Shown here in pieces: positions 17,746 through 25,498 of a stretch of 64,000 nt of DNA. The DNA comes from Nocardia flavorosea (GTDB lineage: Bacteria > Actinomycetota > Actinomycetes > Mycobacteriales > Mycobacteriaceae): contig NZ_JADLQL010000004.1 in NCBI RefSeq assembly GCF_015477805.1, positions 310,001 to 374,000 of the forward strand, in the 5' to 3' direction. Position numbers and translations under genes: made by a program. The first letter of the stretch is position 1. Each line of letters begins with the position of its first letter. The notes under the pieces are model-generated. The model did not search any database. It worked only from the letters and a program-made list of their open reading frames with translations, and was not told the DNA's origin.

Positions 17746-17853
17746 TCAACCCGCGCCATCCGCCTTCCGCGCCCACATCCCCGGCGGCCGCATCCCCCGG
17801 TGCGCCGCCACGCGGGCCGATTTCTCCGCCTCGTCGAATGGCGACGGCGACAT
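17746..17853 (-). CDS. Probable 35-residue small protein
   Basis: An unlisted short gene. The ATG at 17851-17853 is preceded by GGAGG seven bases upstream, and almost every codon ends in G or C, as in the neighbouring real genes. The peptide begins MSPSPFDEAEKSARVAAHRG and ends RPPGMWARKADGAG; it is hydrophilic with a short helix-prone segment and no signal peptide. It lies about 100 bases downstream of mihF on the same strand and stops 4 bases from the convergent TetR stop, filling the gap exactly. Function unknown. Confidence rests on the ribosome site and codon bias only. Confidence 0.5.
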   Translation of the reverse strand: MSPSPFDEAEKSARVAAHRGMRPPGMWARKADGAG

Positions 17854-17952
17854 ACCTACGCCTCCGGCCGCCGGGCCATGCCGGTCGTTTCGGACGACGA
17901 CCGGCTCGGCCGCGGCCGGAGTTCGGAGCGCCCACGATCGGACGCTCCTCTC

Positions 17953-18267
17953 CTAGTTGGCCAGCGCCTCCAGCAGCGCCGCCCGCTGGCGGGCACCCAG
18001 ACCGCCGATCCGGCGATCCTCCGGGATTTCCGCCTGATCCATCAGCTTGGCGGCCTTCACCGGCCCGACGCCCGGCAGCGCCTTGATCACAGCCACGACC
18101 TTGGTCTTCTTGACCAGTTCATCGCTATCGGCCTTGCGCAGCAGGTCGGCAACCGAAACCTTGCCGTCTTTCACCTGACCGATCAGTTCGGAGCGCGCCT
18201 TGCGCACCGCCGCCGCTTTGGCCAGAGCCTCCGTGCGTTGTTCCGCGGTCATCGTTGGCAGTGCCAT
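17953..18267 (-). CDS. mihF: Integration host factor mIHF
   Basis: Nucleoid-associated DNA-binding protein of actinobacteria, not related to HU/IHF of enterobacteria; in mycobacteria it is essential and shapes the nucleoid. 104 residues: N-terminal helices (TAEQRTEALAKAAAVRKARSEL), then the helix-two-turn-helix VVAVIKALPGVGPVKAAKLMDQ that contacts the DNA backbone, ending in RIGGLGARQRAALLEAL. Length matches the family. GGAGGAG lies just before the ATG. Mycobacterial mihF sits next to gmk; here there is no gmk, so this may be a second copy or a relocated gene. Confidence 0.88.
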   Translation of the reverse strand: MALPTMTAEQRTEALAKAAAVRKARSELIGQVKDGKVSVADLLRKADSDELVKKTKVVAVIKALPGVGPVKAAKLMDQAEIPEDRRIGGLGARQRAALLEALAN

Positions 18268-18409
18268 ATCTCCTCCGCTTTCACTCGTCGCTCGAACATC
18301 TGGTTGATCGGGGTCGATTCAACATCACAATACCGACACCGAACCGCCGACACACCGGCCAGACCAGCAGTCATAGCAATGATTTCTGAGTGAAGTCCGC
18401 GCGACACAC

Positions 18410-18452
18410 CCGAGTTTCCGCCGCACGGCCACCCCGGAATGTGGCGGCTCGG
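18410..18452. other. Stem-loop of unknown role
   Basis: CCGAG-TTT-CCGCC (18410-18422) pairs with GGCGGCTCGG (18443-18452): a 10-bp stem with a 3-base bulge and a 20-base GC-rich loop. It is 140 bases upstream of mihF and 270 bases upstream of the isomerase, so it could be part of a leader or an untranslated RNA. I do not recognise it as a known riboswitch. Confidence 0.3.
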
Positions 18453-18692
18453 GGTCTGGAACACGTAACACCCGCCGGCTCCCCAGCGAAATTCCGGGCA
18501 GACGCATTGCTTGCGCGGCGGCGATTCAACGGCGAACCGAGGGGTCAGCGACGATACCCGCCCGGCGCGCGAGGTATGCGCTCTGATCAGGTATTTCTCC
18601 TCACCATCCGAGCACGGTCGCGGAAATGGGCACCTGACCGGCCGGACCGTTCCCGATGCCGGGTCGGCACCGGGCTGCTACGCTGCCGAACC

Positions 18693-18706
18693 TAGAACAC
18701 GTTCCA
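18693..18706 (+). promoter_or_regulatory. KstR-type operator
   Basis: TAGAACACGTTCCA fits the published KstR consensus TNNAACNNGTTNNA at every fixed position and lies within a larger inverted repeat CCTAGAA...TTCTAGG. It ends 15 bases before the ATG of the ketosteroid isomerase, overlapping the likely transcription start. KstR is the TetR repressor of the cholesterol catabolic regulon in mycobacteria and rhodococci; the match plus the steroid-type product makes regulation by KstR likely. Confidence 0.72.
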
Positions 18707-18721
18707 ATTCTAGGAGTGGTG

Positions 18722-19099
18722 ATGGCACGCGAGATCCGCGACGTAGTCGAGCAGTACGTGAAACTGGTCGGCTCGGGACCCACCGAAGATATCGTCGCGC
18801 TGTATGCGCCGGATGCCGTGATCGAAGACCCCATCGGCACCGACCCGAAACAGGGCCATGACGCCATCCGGGGGTTCTACGACATCATCACGAGCCTCGA
18901 ACGGGAAACTTCGCTCGCGCCGGAAACCGTGCGGATCGCCGGCAACCACGCCGCCTTCGTGTTCACGCTGATCACCAAGGCCGGCGGTCAGCGGATGACC
19001 TTGAGCCCGATAGATGTCATGGAATTCGACGCCGAGGGCCGGATCACCAGGATGCGCGCCTACTGGAGCGCCGACGATATGGCCGTCGAGCCCGAATGA
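18722..19099 (+). CDS. Ketosteroid isomerase-like protein (SnoaL/NTF2 fold)
   Basis: 125 residues. The three catalytic positions of Delta5-3-ketosteroid isomerase are present at matching spacing: Tyr12 in EQYVKL, Asp36 in AVIEDPIG (24 residues apart, as in the known enzymes), and Asp98 in LSPIDVMEFD. This supports real double-bond isomerase chemistry rather than a generic SnoaL-like role. Start ATG has AGGAG five bases upstream. A KstR-type operator overlaps its promoter and a strong hairpin follows its stop, so it is a single-gene unit of the steroid degradation regulon. Confidence 0.8.
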   Translation: MAREIRDVVEQYVKLVGSGPTEDIVALYAPDAVIEDPIGTDPKQGHDAIRGFYDIITSLERETSLAPETVRIAGNHAAFVFTLITKAGGQRMTLSPIDVMEFDAEGRITRMRAYWSADDMAVEPE

Positions 19100-19101
19100 G
19101 C

Positions 19102-19142
19102 GGCGATCCGGCGATTCTACTGCGCTGAGCCGCCGGATCGCC
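19102..19142. terminator. Terminator after the isomerase gene
   Basis: GGCGATCCGGCG (19102-19113) and CGCCGGATCGCC (19131-19142) form a perfect 12-bp stem with a 17-base loop, starting 2 bases after the stop codon of the isomerase. Confidence 0.7.
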
Positions 19143-19302
19143 GACCCCGGGGCTGCCCACGGCCGGCCCGGCCCCATCACGCGCCCGGAACTCGTCGAGA
19201 TTCCGCGCGCCCGGCCGGTACCGTGGGCGCCCCGGGCGTCACGCCGCGGGACCGTATCTCGTCCAGGTAGTAGAAGCATTCACCCGGACGAGGAGAGACC
19301 CG

Positions 19303-19872
19303 ATGAGCACTACTCGTATCCCCGCGCTCGCCCCCAAGGACGCCGGTCTGCTGACCAAGGTCATGTACCGGTTCGCCCGGCGCAAGGTCGGCGAGGTTCC
19401 CGAACCGTTCGCGGTCAGCGCCCACCACCCCGGAATCCTGGCCGCCGCCGGCGTACACGAACTCATAGCCGAACGCGTCTCGACCAAGCTGCCGGCCGCT
19501 GTCCGCGAACTGGCCGTCTACCGCACTGCCTGGACGATCGGCTGCTCTTGGTGCGTGGATTTCGGGACCATGCTGCAGCGCCTGGACGGCCTGGATATCG
19601 ACCGCCTCCGGCATATCGACGATTACCGGACCTCCCCCCACTACACCGACGACGAACGGGCCGCCATCGCCTACGCCGACTCGATGACCGCGACCCCGAT
19701 GACCGTCACCGACGAACAGGTCGCCGATCTGGAGCGCCGATTCGGTAAAGCGGGCGTCATCGAACTGACCTACCAGATCGGCCTGGAGAACTCCCGGGCA
19801 CGCAACTACCACGCACTCGGCATCACCGCCCAGGGCTTCAGCACCGACTCTTGCCGGGTCCCCTGGGCCTGA
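19303..19872 (+). CDS. Carboxymuconolactone decarboxylase/AhpD-family protein
   Basis: 189 residues, all-helical CMD fold. The redox motif GCSWC (Cys81, Cys84) followed by VDFG is the AhpD/CMD signature, so a peroxidase-reducing or thiol-redox role is more likely than decarboxylation. GGAGAG precedes the ATG. The last codons and stop fall in the first unit of a 75-bp tandem repeat (19868-20044). No clear operon partner; convergent with a secreted protein gene. Confidence 0.85.
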   Translation: MSTTRIPALAPKDAGLLTKVMYRFARRKVGEVPEPFAVSAHHPGILAAAGVHELIAERVSTKLPAAVRELAVYRTAWTIGCSWCVDFGTMLQRLDGLDIDRLRHIDDYRTSPHYTDDERAAIAYADSMTATPMTVTDEQVADLERRFGKAGVIELTYQIGLENSRARNYHALGITAQGFSTDSCRVPWA

Positions 19873-20044
19873 GCGGGTCAGGCCCGGAGGCGGCAGCGGA
19901 GCGTAACCACGCAGGGCCCCCGCTCAGGCCCCATATACACCGCCTGAGCGGGTCAGGCCCGGAGGCGGCAGCGGAGCGTAACCACGCAGGACCCCCGCCC
20001 AGGCCCCATATACACCGCCTGAGCGGGTCAGGCCCGGAAGCGGC
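19868..20044. repeat. 75-bp tandem repeat, two full units plus part of a third
   Basis: Units begin with CCTGAGCGGG at 19868, 19943 and 20018, exactly 75 bases apart; the first two are near identical (a few substitutions near the end) and the third stops after about 27 bases. Within unit 1, CCTGAGCGGG (19868-19877) and CCCGCTCAGG (19919-19928) are perfect 10-bp inverted arms, so each unit can fold. The stop codon TGA of the CMD-family gene lies in the first CCTGAG. The array fills the gap between two convergent genes, so it may act as a duplicated bidirectional terminator. Confidence 0.85.
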
Positions 20045-20047
20045 GGG

Positions 20048-20506
20048 TCAGATCACCCAGCACGCATAACCGATATGCGCGCCGCGGCCGACGAACACCT
20101 GCACCGACGGGGCGGGGCCGCCACCCGGTTGGGCCGCCTGCAGGGTGTGGTCGCCCTCGTAGGCGGGCACCCAGTCGATCAGTGCCAGCCCGCCCCCGGC
20201 CGGCGGCACCGTGGCGATCGGAACCCCGTTGTCGTAGAACGTCACCGGAGTCACCGCCTCGCTGAGCCGGGCCATCAAGGTGTAGCTGCAGCCGGTGCCG
20301 TAGTTGGTGCGGATCCCGACATTCATATCCGGGGTAACACTCACCTGGGTGACAGTCGCGGCAGCCGGCACGGCGCCCAGTACGGCGGCCGCCAGCGCGG
20401 CAGCGGAGATACAGAAAACGGCGCCCGCCCGGCCGAACCGTGCGGGCACCGCGCTGTCATCACATCGCTCGCGCCGAAAACCCCCGGTAAGCAGCTGTGT
20501 CGCCAT
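20048..20506 (-). CDS. Secreted protein with a small Ig-like domain
   Basis: 152 residues. A long basic N-region precedes a hydrophobic signal core (AGAVFCISAAALAAAVLGAV) with likely cleavage near PAAA. The mature part is beta-rich: VTQVSVTPDMNVGIRTNYGTGCSY, then PVTFYDNGVPIATVPPAGG and YEGDHTLQAAQPGG, the layout of bacterial Ig-like repeats that coat or bind at the surface; two Cys (in GTGCSY and GYACWV) may pair. The ATG at 20504-20506 has AGGAG five bases upstream. Lies 100 bases downstream of clpX on the same strand, probably a separate unit. Function unknown. Confidence 0.72.
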   Translation of the reverse strand: MATQLLTGGFRRERCDDSAVPARFGRAGAVFCISAAALAAAVLGAVPAAATVTQVSVTPDMNVGIRTNYGTGCSYTLMARLSEAVTPVTFYDNGVPIATVPPAGGGLALIDWVPAYEGDHTLQAAQPGGGPAPSVQVFVGRGAHIGYACWVI

Positions 20507-20606
20507 CACCGCTCCTACATCGCACGAATGTCGAGTGGCCACGACCATACAGCGCACGCACCGCCGGTGGAGCCGGATCCGGCCTCGGAACGGTTGCGGT
20601 CGGACG

Positions 20607-21887
20607 TCAGGCCGACTTGTCGCGCCGCTCCGGCCGCTCGCGCTTACGCGGGACGATGGTGGGCAGCACATTGTCGTTGACCGTATCCGCGTCGACGACG
20701 ACCTTGGCCACATCGTCGCGGCTCGGGATATCGAACATCACCTGCTGCAGCACCTCTTCCATGATGGCGCGCAACCCGCGCGCCCCGGTGCCCCGCAGAA
20801 TGGCCTGATCCGCCACGGCCTCGAGCGCGTCGCGGGTGAACTCGAGATCCACGCCGTCCATTTCGAACAACCGGATGTACTGCTTCACCAGCGCGTTCTT
20901 CGGTTCGGACAGGATTTTCACCAGCGAATCCTTGTCCAGGTTCGTCACCGACGCGACCACCGGCAACCGGCCGATGAACTCGGGGATCAGACCGAATTTG
21001 ATCAGATCCTCCGGCATCACCTCGGAGAAATGGTCGGTGGTATCGATCTCGGCCTTCGACCGCACCTCGGCGCCGAAACCGATCCCGCGATGGCCGGTGC
21101 GATCGGAGATGATCTTCTCCAGACCGGCGAACGCACCCGCCACGATGAACAGCACATTGGTCGTATCGATCTGGATGAATTCCTGATGCGGGTGCTTACG
21201 ACCACCCTGCGGCGGCACGCTCGCCTGCGTACCCTCCAGAATCTTCAGCAGGGCCTGCTGCACACCTTCACCGGAAACATCCCGGGTGATCGACGGATTC
21301 TCGCTCTTACGCGCGATCTTGTCGACCTCATCGATATAGATGATGCCGGTCTCCGCGCGTTTGACGTCGTAATCGGCGGCCTGGATGAGTTTGAGGAGAA
21401 TATTCTCCACGTCCTCACCGACATAACCGGCCTCGGTGAGTGCGGTGGCATCGGCGATCGCGAACGGCACATTCAGCATTTTGGCCAGCGTCTGCGCCAG
21501 ATAGGTCTTACCGCAACCGGTGGGGCCGAGCATCAAAATATTGGATTTCGCCAGCTCGACGCTTTCCCCGCGCGCATCCCGGCCCTTGTCACCGGCCTGA
21601 ATACGTTTGTAATGGTTGTATACCGCCACCGCGAGCGTCCGCTTGGCCGTGTCCTGGCCGATCACGTAATTCTCCAGGAAATCCCGGATCTCCGCCGGTT
21701 TCGGCAGCTCGTCGAGCTTGACCTCGCTCGATTCGGCCAGCTCTTCCTCGATGATCTCGTTGCACAGATCGATGCACTCGTCGCAGATGTACACCCCTGG
21801 TCCCGCAATGAGCTTCTTGACCTGCTTCTGACTCTTCCCGCAGAACGAGCATTTGAGCAGATCGCCGCCGTCGCCGATGCGCGCCAT
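20607..21887 (-). CDS. clpX: ATP-dependent Clp protease ATPase subunit ClpX
   Basis: AAA+ unfoldase that recognises tagged proteins and feeds them to ClpP1P2. 426 residues: N-terminal zinc-binding domain (CSFCGKSQ ... CDECIDLC), Walker A GPTGCGKT, Walker B IIYIDEVDKIA, the substrate pore loop GYVGEDVEN and the ClpP-docking IGFG loop in HRGIGFGAEVRSK, then the sensor-2 region GARGLRAIMEE. The ATG at 21885-21887 gives the conserved start MARIGDGGDLLKC. Separated from clpP2 by 363 bases with a strong terminator, so it has its own promoter. Confidence 0.97.
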   Translation of the reverse strand: MARIGDGGDLLKCSFCGKSQKQVKKLIAGPGVYICDECIDLCNEIIEEELAESSEVKLDELPKPAEIRDFLENYVIGQDTAKRTLAVAVYNHYKRIQAGDKGRDARGESVELAKSNILMLGPTGCGKTYLAQTLAKMLNVPFAIADATALTEAGYVGEDVENILLKLIQAADYDVKRAETGIIYIDEVDKIARKSENPSITRDVSGEGVQQALLKILEGTQASVPPQGGRKHPHQEFIQIDTTNVLFIVAGAFAGLEKIISDRTGHRGIGFGAEVRSKAEIDTTDHFSEVMPEDLIKFGLIPEFIGRLPVVASVTNLDKDSLVKILSEPKNALVKQYIRLFEMDGVDLEFTRDALEAVADQAILRGTGARGLRAIMEEVLQQVMFDIPSRDDVAKVVVDADTVNDNVLPTIVPRKRERPERRDKSA

Positions 21888-22250
21888 CGTGTGGGTCCCT
21901 ACTTCCTTGTTCGCGTGCAACCATCCGTCCAGCTGTCAGCCGGCCGCGCCCACAGTGGAGCGAAATCCGGCAAAATCACCCGGATCGAAGGGGCGGTGCT
22001 GTCAACCGGGAACACAGGTCCCTGGGTTTGACCGTACCCGGTGTGTGCGATCGAGGTCGACAACTCGGGCAGGTTTCTCATCGCGGTTGTGCGAGGTTTC
22101 ACGCGGATACGGTGCCGTCCCGCGATTTACACCGCGTCGACGGGCGGGGCGTGTCGCACATTCGGCGCCGTAGCGGCGCGGCCGGGTCCCGCTACCAGGC
22201 CGACCCGGCATACCGCGGCCGATCGCGGTATGCCGGGCCCGGGGGCGCGC
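21888..22250. other. Intergenic region between clpP2 and clpX
   Basis: About 360 bases. It has a strong terminator just after clpP2 (22204-22237), and the rest should hold the clpX promoter. I see no coding frame with third-position GC bias and no recognisable RNA. Confidence 0.55.
22204..22237. terminator. Terminator of the clpP1-clpP2 operon
   Basis: CCCGGCATACCGCG (22204-22217) and CGCGGTATGCCGGG (22224-22237) form a perfect 14-bp stem with a 6-base loop, 13 bases beyond the clpP2 stop. Confidence 0.85.
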
Positions 22251-22919
22251 TCACTTCTGCGCGCTGAGCTTCCGGTAGTCGAACACCGTATCGATGATCC
22301 CGTACTCCTTGGCCTCCTCGGCCGTCAGGATCTTGTCGCGGTCGGTGTCCTTGCGGATGGTGTCCGCGTCCTTGCCGGTATGGCGGGCCAGCGTGGTCTC
22401 CATCAGCCGGCGCATCCGCTCGATCTCGGCGGCCTGGATCTCCAGATCCGACACCTGCCCCTGGATACCGCCCTCGACCGACGGCTGGTGGATCAGCACT
22501 CGCGCGTTCGGCAGGCAGGCCCGCTTCCCAGGGGTACCGGCGGCCAGCAGCACCGCCGCCGCCGAGGCCGCCTGCCCGAGGCAGACGGTCGCCACATCGG
22601 CGCGCACGTACTGCATGGTGTCGTAGATCGCCATCAACGAGGTGAACGAACCACCCGGGGAGTTGATGTACATCGTGATGTCCCGATCGGGATCCAGCGA
22701 CTCGAGCACCAGCAGCTGCGCCATGATGTCGTTCGCCGAAGCATCGTCGACCTGCACGCCGAGGAAGATGATGCGCTCCTCGAACAGCTTGTTGTACGGG
22801 TTGGATTCCTTGACGCCGAAACTCGAATGCTCGATGAACGACGGCAGGATGTAGCGCGACTGCGCGCCCGCCGGGGCGATGCCGCCCAGCCCGGCGCGTG
22901 CAACGTTCGGATTGGCCAT
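22251..22919 (-). CDS. clpP2: ATP-dependent Clp protease proteolytic subunit ClpP2
   Basis: Serine peptidase ring subunit; in mycobacteria the active protease is a ClpP1-ClpP2 tetradecamer of two unlike rings. 222 residues with the catalytic Ser119 (CLGQAASAAAVLL), His144 (VLIHQPS) and an Asp in the DTDRDK segment. ATG 22917-22919 has GGAG six bases upstream and gives the N-terminal propeptide MANPNVARAGLGG. Located 80 bases after clpP1; the pair is one operon. Confidence 0.96.
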   Translation of the reverse strand: MANPNVARAGLGGIAPAGAQSRYILPSFIEHSSFGVKESNPYNKLFEERIIFLGVQVDDASANDIMAQLLVLESLDPDRDITMYINSPGGSFTSLMAIYDTMQYVRADVATVCLGQAASAAAVLLAAGTPGKRACLPNARVLIHQPSVEGGIQGQVSDLEIQAAEIERMRRLMETTLARHTGKDADTIRKDTDRDKILTAEEAKEYGIIDTVFDYRKLSAQK

Positions 22920-22999
22920 ATTCGTCTCCAAGTCTATGAGTGAGCTGTCCGCTGAACACCGATCGCGGCCACCGCCGCGGCGGCTGCGCGCACGACGTC

Positions 23000-23611
23000 C
23001 TAGTTGCCCGTGCCGCCCGCCTGGCGCGCACTGGTGATCACCTGGTCGATGAAGCCGTACTCCAGCGCCTGCTGGGGAGTGAACCAGCGGTCGCGGTCGG
23101 CGTCGGCGTTGATCTGCTCGACCGGCTTCCCGGTGTGCATCGCCTGCAACTCGTTCAGCTCACGCTTGGTGTAGGCGAACTGCTCGGCCATGATCGCGAT
23201 ATCCGCGGCCGAACCACCGATACCGGCCGACGGCTGATGCATCATGATCCGGGTGTGCGGCAGCGCGAAACGTTTACCCTTCGCACCCGCGGTGAGCAGG
23301 AACTGCCCCATCGAAGCGGCCAGGCCCATACCGAAGGTCGCGATATCGCATTCCGCGAACTGCATGGTGTCGTAGATGGCCATCCCGGCGTTCACCGAAC
23401 CACCCGGCGAGTTGATGTAGAGCGAAATATCCTTGGTGGGATCTTCCGCCGACAACAGCAGGATCTGCGCGCAGATCTTGTTGGCGATGTCGTCGTCGAC
23501 CTGGGTACCGAGGAAGATGATGCGCTCACGCAGCAGGCGCTCGTACACGGAATCGCTGAGATTGAGCCCAGCGGTCGGAGCTGTCATGACCTCGGCTTGG
23601 TTGATTGTCAC
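23000..23611 (-). CDS. clpP1: ATP-dependent Clp protease proteolytic subunit ClpP1
   Basis: Partner peptidase ring of ClpP2. Up to 203 residues with catalytic Ser100 (GLAASMGQF), His125 (RIMMHQPSAG) and an Asp near residue 174 (DADRDRWF). I use the GTG at 23609-23611; an ATG eight codons later (MTAPTAG) has GAGG upstream and is equally possible. First gene of the clpP1-clpP2 operon. A ClgR-type operator lies about 90 bases upstream, which fits stress induction of Clp in actinobacteria. Confidence 0.95.
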   Translation of the reverse strand: MTINQAEVMTAPTAGLNLSDSVYERLLRERIIFLGTQVDDDIANKICAQILLLSAEDPTKDISLYINSPGGSVNAGMAIYDTMQFAECDIATFGMGLAASMGQFLLTAGAKGKRFALPHTRIMMHQPSAGIGGSAADIAIMAEQFAYTKRELNELQAMHTGKPVEQINADADRDRWFTPQQALEYGFIDQVITSARQAGGTGN

Positions 23612-23697
23612 GGATACCTGCCTTCTCTCGCCGGCTCGTTGCTGTCACAAACATTAACGAAACGGGGCGTGACCGAACTCCCGATCCCTGCCCACTT

Positions 23698-23708
23698 CGC
23701 TCATAGCG
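23698..23708. promoter_or_regulatory. ClgR-type operator upstream of clpP1
   Basis: CGCTCATAGCG matches the core CGCYNANRGCG of the ClgR operator described in Corynebacterium glutamicum and is itself a palindrome (CGCT-CAT-AGCG). It lies about 90 bases upstream of clpP1. ClgR is the actinobacterial activator of clp genes, so the match is where it should be. Confidence 0.65.
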
Positions 23709-23726
23709 CAATATCTTGTGGACGAC

Positions 23727-23823
23727 GGAAGCCCTGAGAACCGGGGCGGGGCATACCGGGGACAGGGGGATGGTTCTCTTCTGTCTCTGGATTGCCGACA
23801 CCGCCTCTGGTCCCAGGGCTTCC
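23727..23823. terminator. Large branched stem after tig, upstream of clpP1
   Basis: GGAAGCCCTG (23727-23736) and CAGGGCTTCC (23814-23823) pair perfectly over 10 bp and enclose a second inverted pair GAGAACC / GGTTCTC. It starts about 20 bases past the tig stop and ends 19 bases before the ClgR site. It may terminate tig transcription or form a structured element insulating tig from clpP1. Confidence 0.45.
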
Positions 23824-23844
23824 GATCCGTACTGCTTGCCGGGG

Positions 23845-25227
23845 CTACTCCTTGTCCGCGGTGTCCGCGGTGGTTTCCTCGGCGGGCTCGTCGGCGGCCG
23901 GTTCGGGGCTGCCGAACATCTCGTCGGTATCGACGGTGTTGCCCTCGGAGTCGGTGACGGTCACCTTACCGACGACCTCGGCCAGCGCCTTGCCGCGGCG
24001 GACGTCGGCGAACACCGCGCCCAGCTGGCCGGCCTGCTGCACCTGCTGGATGAACTGCTCCGGCGCCATCCCGTAGCGCTGGGCCTGGAACAGGATGCGC
24101 TCGGTGAGCTCCTCCTGCCCGACCTGGGTGCCCTCGGCCTCGGCGACGGCATCCAGCAGCAGCTGGGTCTTCACCGACTTCTCGGCGGCTTCTTTGGTGT
24201 CGGCATCGAATTCCGCGCGGCTCGACCCCTGGGCCTCGAGCGCCGCGGCGAACTTCTCCTCGTCGTGGTCGAAGCCGTGTACGGCGTCGTGCTCCACGGC
24301 GTCGATCTCGGCCTTGACCACGGCCTCGGGCAGCGGCACCTCGACCGTGTCGAGCAGCTTCTCCAGCACCTGGTCGCGGATCTCGCCGGCCTGCTGCACC
24401 TTCTTGTTCCGCTCGACGCGAGTGCGCAGATCGGCCTTCAGCTCGTCGATGGTGTCGAATTCGCTGGCCAGCTGGGCGAATTCGTCATCGGCCTCGGGCA
24501 GTTCGCGTTCTTTCACCGAACCGAGGGTCACGGTGATAACGGCTTCCTTACCGGCGTGGTCGCCGGCGACCAGGGTGGAGGTGAATTCCTTGGACTCCCC
24601 GGCCGACATCCCCTGCAGGGTCTCGTCCAGGCCCTCGATGAGCTGACCCGAACCGACCTCGTGCGACAGCCCGGTGGTCGCCGCCTCGGGGACCTCCTCG
24701 CCGTCCACGGTGGCCGACAGATCGATGGAGACGAAATCGCCGTCCTGTACCGCGCGCTCGACGCCCACGAGGGTCCCGAACCGCTGGCGCAGCGACTGCA
24801 ACTGCTCGTCGATGTCGGAGTCGGTGATCTCGATGGCATCGACGGTGACGGCGATGCTGCTGTAGTCCTCGGGCAGCACGATCTCCGGGCGGACGTCGAC
24901 CTCGGCGGTGAACGCCAGCTCCTGCCCGTCCTCGATCTTGGTGATCTCGATTTCGGGCTGCCCGATGACCTTCACCTCGGAGGTGGTCACGGCCTCGCTG
25001 TAGCGGCCGGGCAGCGCATCGTTGACGACCTGCTCCAGCACCGCGCCGCGGCCCAGGCGCGCCTCGAGCAGCTTGGCCGGCGCCTTGCCCGGACGGAAGC
25101 CGGGAATACGCACCTGCTTGGCCAGGGCCTTGTAGGCGCGATCGAAGTCCGGCTTCAGCTCCTCGAAGGGCACCTCGACATTGATCCGGACCCGGGTCGG
25201 GCTCAGCTGCTCGACGGTGCTCTTCAC
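23845..25227 (-). CDS. tig: Trigger factor (ribosome-associated chaperone and PPIase)
   Basis: Binds the ribosomal exit tunnel through L23 and shields nascent chains; also a peptidyl-prolyl isomerase. 460 residues in three parts: N-terminal ribosome-binding domain with the signature KQVRIPGFRPGKAP, FKBP-like domain (VQDGDFVSIDLSATVDGE ... GLSHEVGSGQLIEGLDE), and a helical C-terminal chaperone domain with an acidic tail (EPAADEPAEETTADTADKE). The GTG at 25225-25227 is chosen because GGAG is seven bases upstream and it gives the usual start (V/M)KSTVEQLSPTRV; an ATG two codons earlier has the ribosome site too close. Confidence 0.95.
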   Translation of the reverse strand: MKSTVEQLSPTRVRINVEVPFEELKPDFDRAYKALAKQVRIPGFRPGKAPAKLLEARLGRGAVLEQVVNDALPGRYSEAVTTSEVKVIGQPEIEITKIEDGQELAFTAEVDVRPEIVLPEDYSSIAVTVDAIEITDSDIDEQLQSLRQRFGTLVGVERAVQDGDFVSIDLSATVDGEEVPEAATTGLSHEVGSGQLIEGLDETLQGMSAGESKEFTSTLVAGDHAGKEAVITVTLGSVKERELPEADDEFAQLASEFDTIDELKADLRTRVERNKKVQQAGEIRDQVLEKLLDTVEVPLPEAVVKAEIDAVEHDAVHGFDHDEEKFAAALEAQGSSRAEFDADTKEAAEKSVKTQLLLDAVAEAEGTQVGQEELTERILFQAQRYGMAPEQFIQQVQQAGQLGAVFADVRRGKALAEVVGKVTVTDSEGNTVDTDEMFGSPEPAADEPAEETTADTADKE

Positions 25228-25318
25228 GGACATGCTCCTTGTTCTCGTCGGTTCGTCTTGACCTGGCCCGGCACGTTATCCGTACCGGCACCCGGTGGTG
25301 GCGCGTGGTCTGGCGACA

Positions 25319-25345
25319 GTACGCGGGTACGCGCCGCCCGCGTAC
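25319..25345. other. Hairpin in the tig upstream region
   Basis: GTACGCGGG (25319-25327) and CCCGCGTAC (25337-25345) form a perfect 9-bp stem with a 9-base loop, about 90 bases before the tig start. It could be a leader structure or a second terminator for the FKBP gene. Confidence 0.4.
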
Positions 25346-25431
25346 CGTCCGGAACGGCGAGCACCTGCGGTTTCACGCGCCCGGGATACGCATCCCGACC
25401 AGGGTAGTTGACCGGGTCGGGTGGGCTGCAC

Positions 25432-25459
25432 GCCGGGAGGCGGTTGGCGGGCTCCCGGC
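25432..25459. terminator. Terminator after the FKBP lipoprotein gene
   Basis: GCCGGGAG (25432-25439) and CTCCCGGC (25452-25459) form an 8-bp stem with a 12-base loop, 40 bases beyond the stop codon of the isomerase gene. Confidence 0.6.
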
Positions 25460-25498
25460 AGCGGGGACCCGGAGCGCACCCGGGCCCACCAGCGCGGC

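Larger units (their letters stand above)
18268..18721. other. 450-base intergenic region between mihF and the isomerase gene
   Basis: Contains the mihF promoter on the left, a hairpin at 18410-18452, and the KstR-type operator and promoter of the isomerase gene at the right end. No coding frame has convincing third-position GC; the short frame nearest mihF has AT-rich third positions and reads through the mihF ribosome site. Confidence 0.5.

Noticed and set aside
18291..18306. LexA-like box upstream of mihF (TCGAAC-N4-GGTTGA)
   Set aside because: The second half-site matches only four of six positions; too weak to claim SOS control.
19851..20069. Plus-strand frame translating the 75-bp repeats
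   Set aside because: It has no ribosome site and starts inside the CMD-family gene; the periodic peptide results only from the repeat length being a multiple of three.
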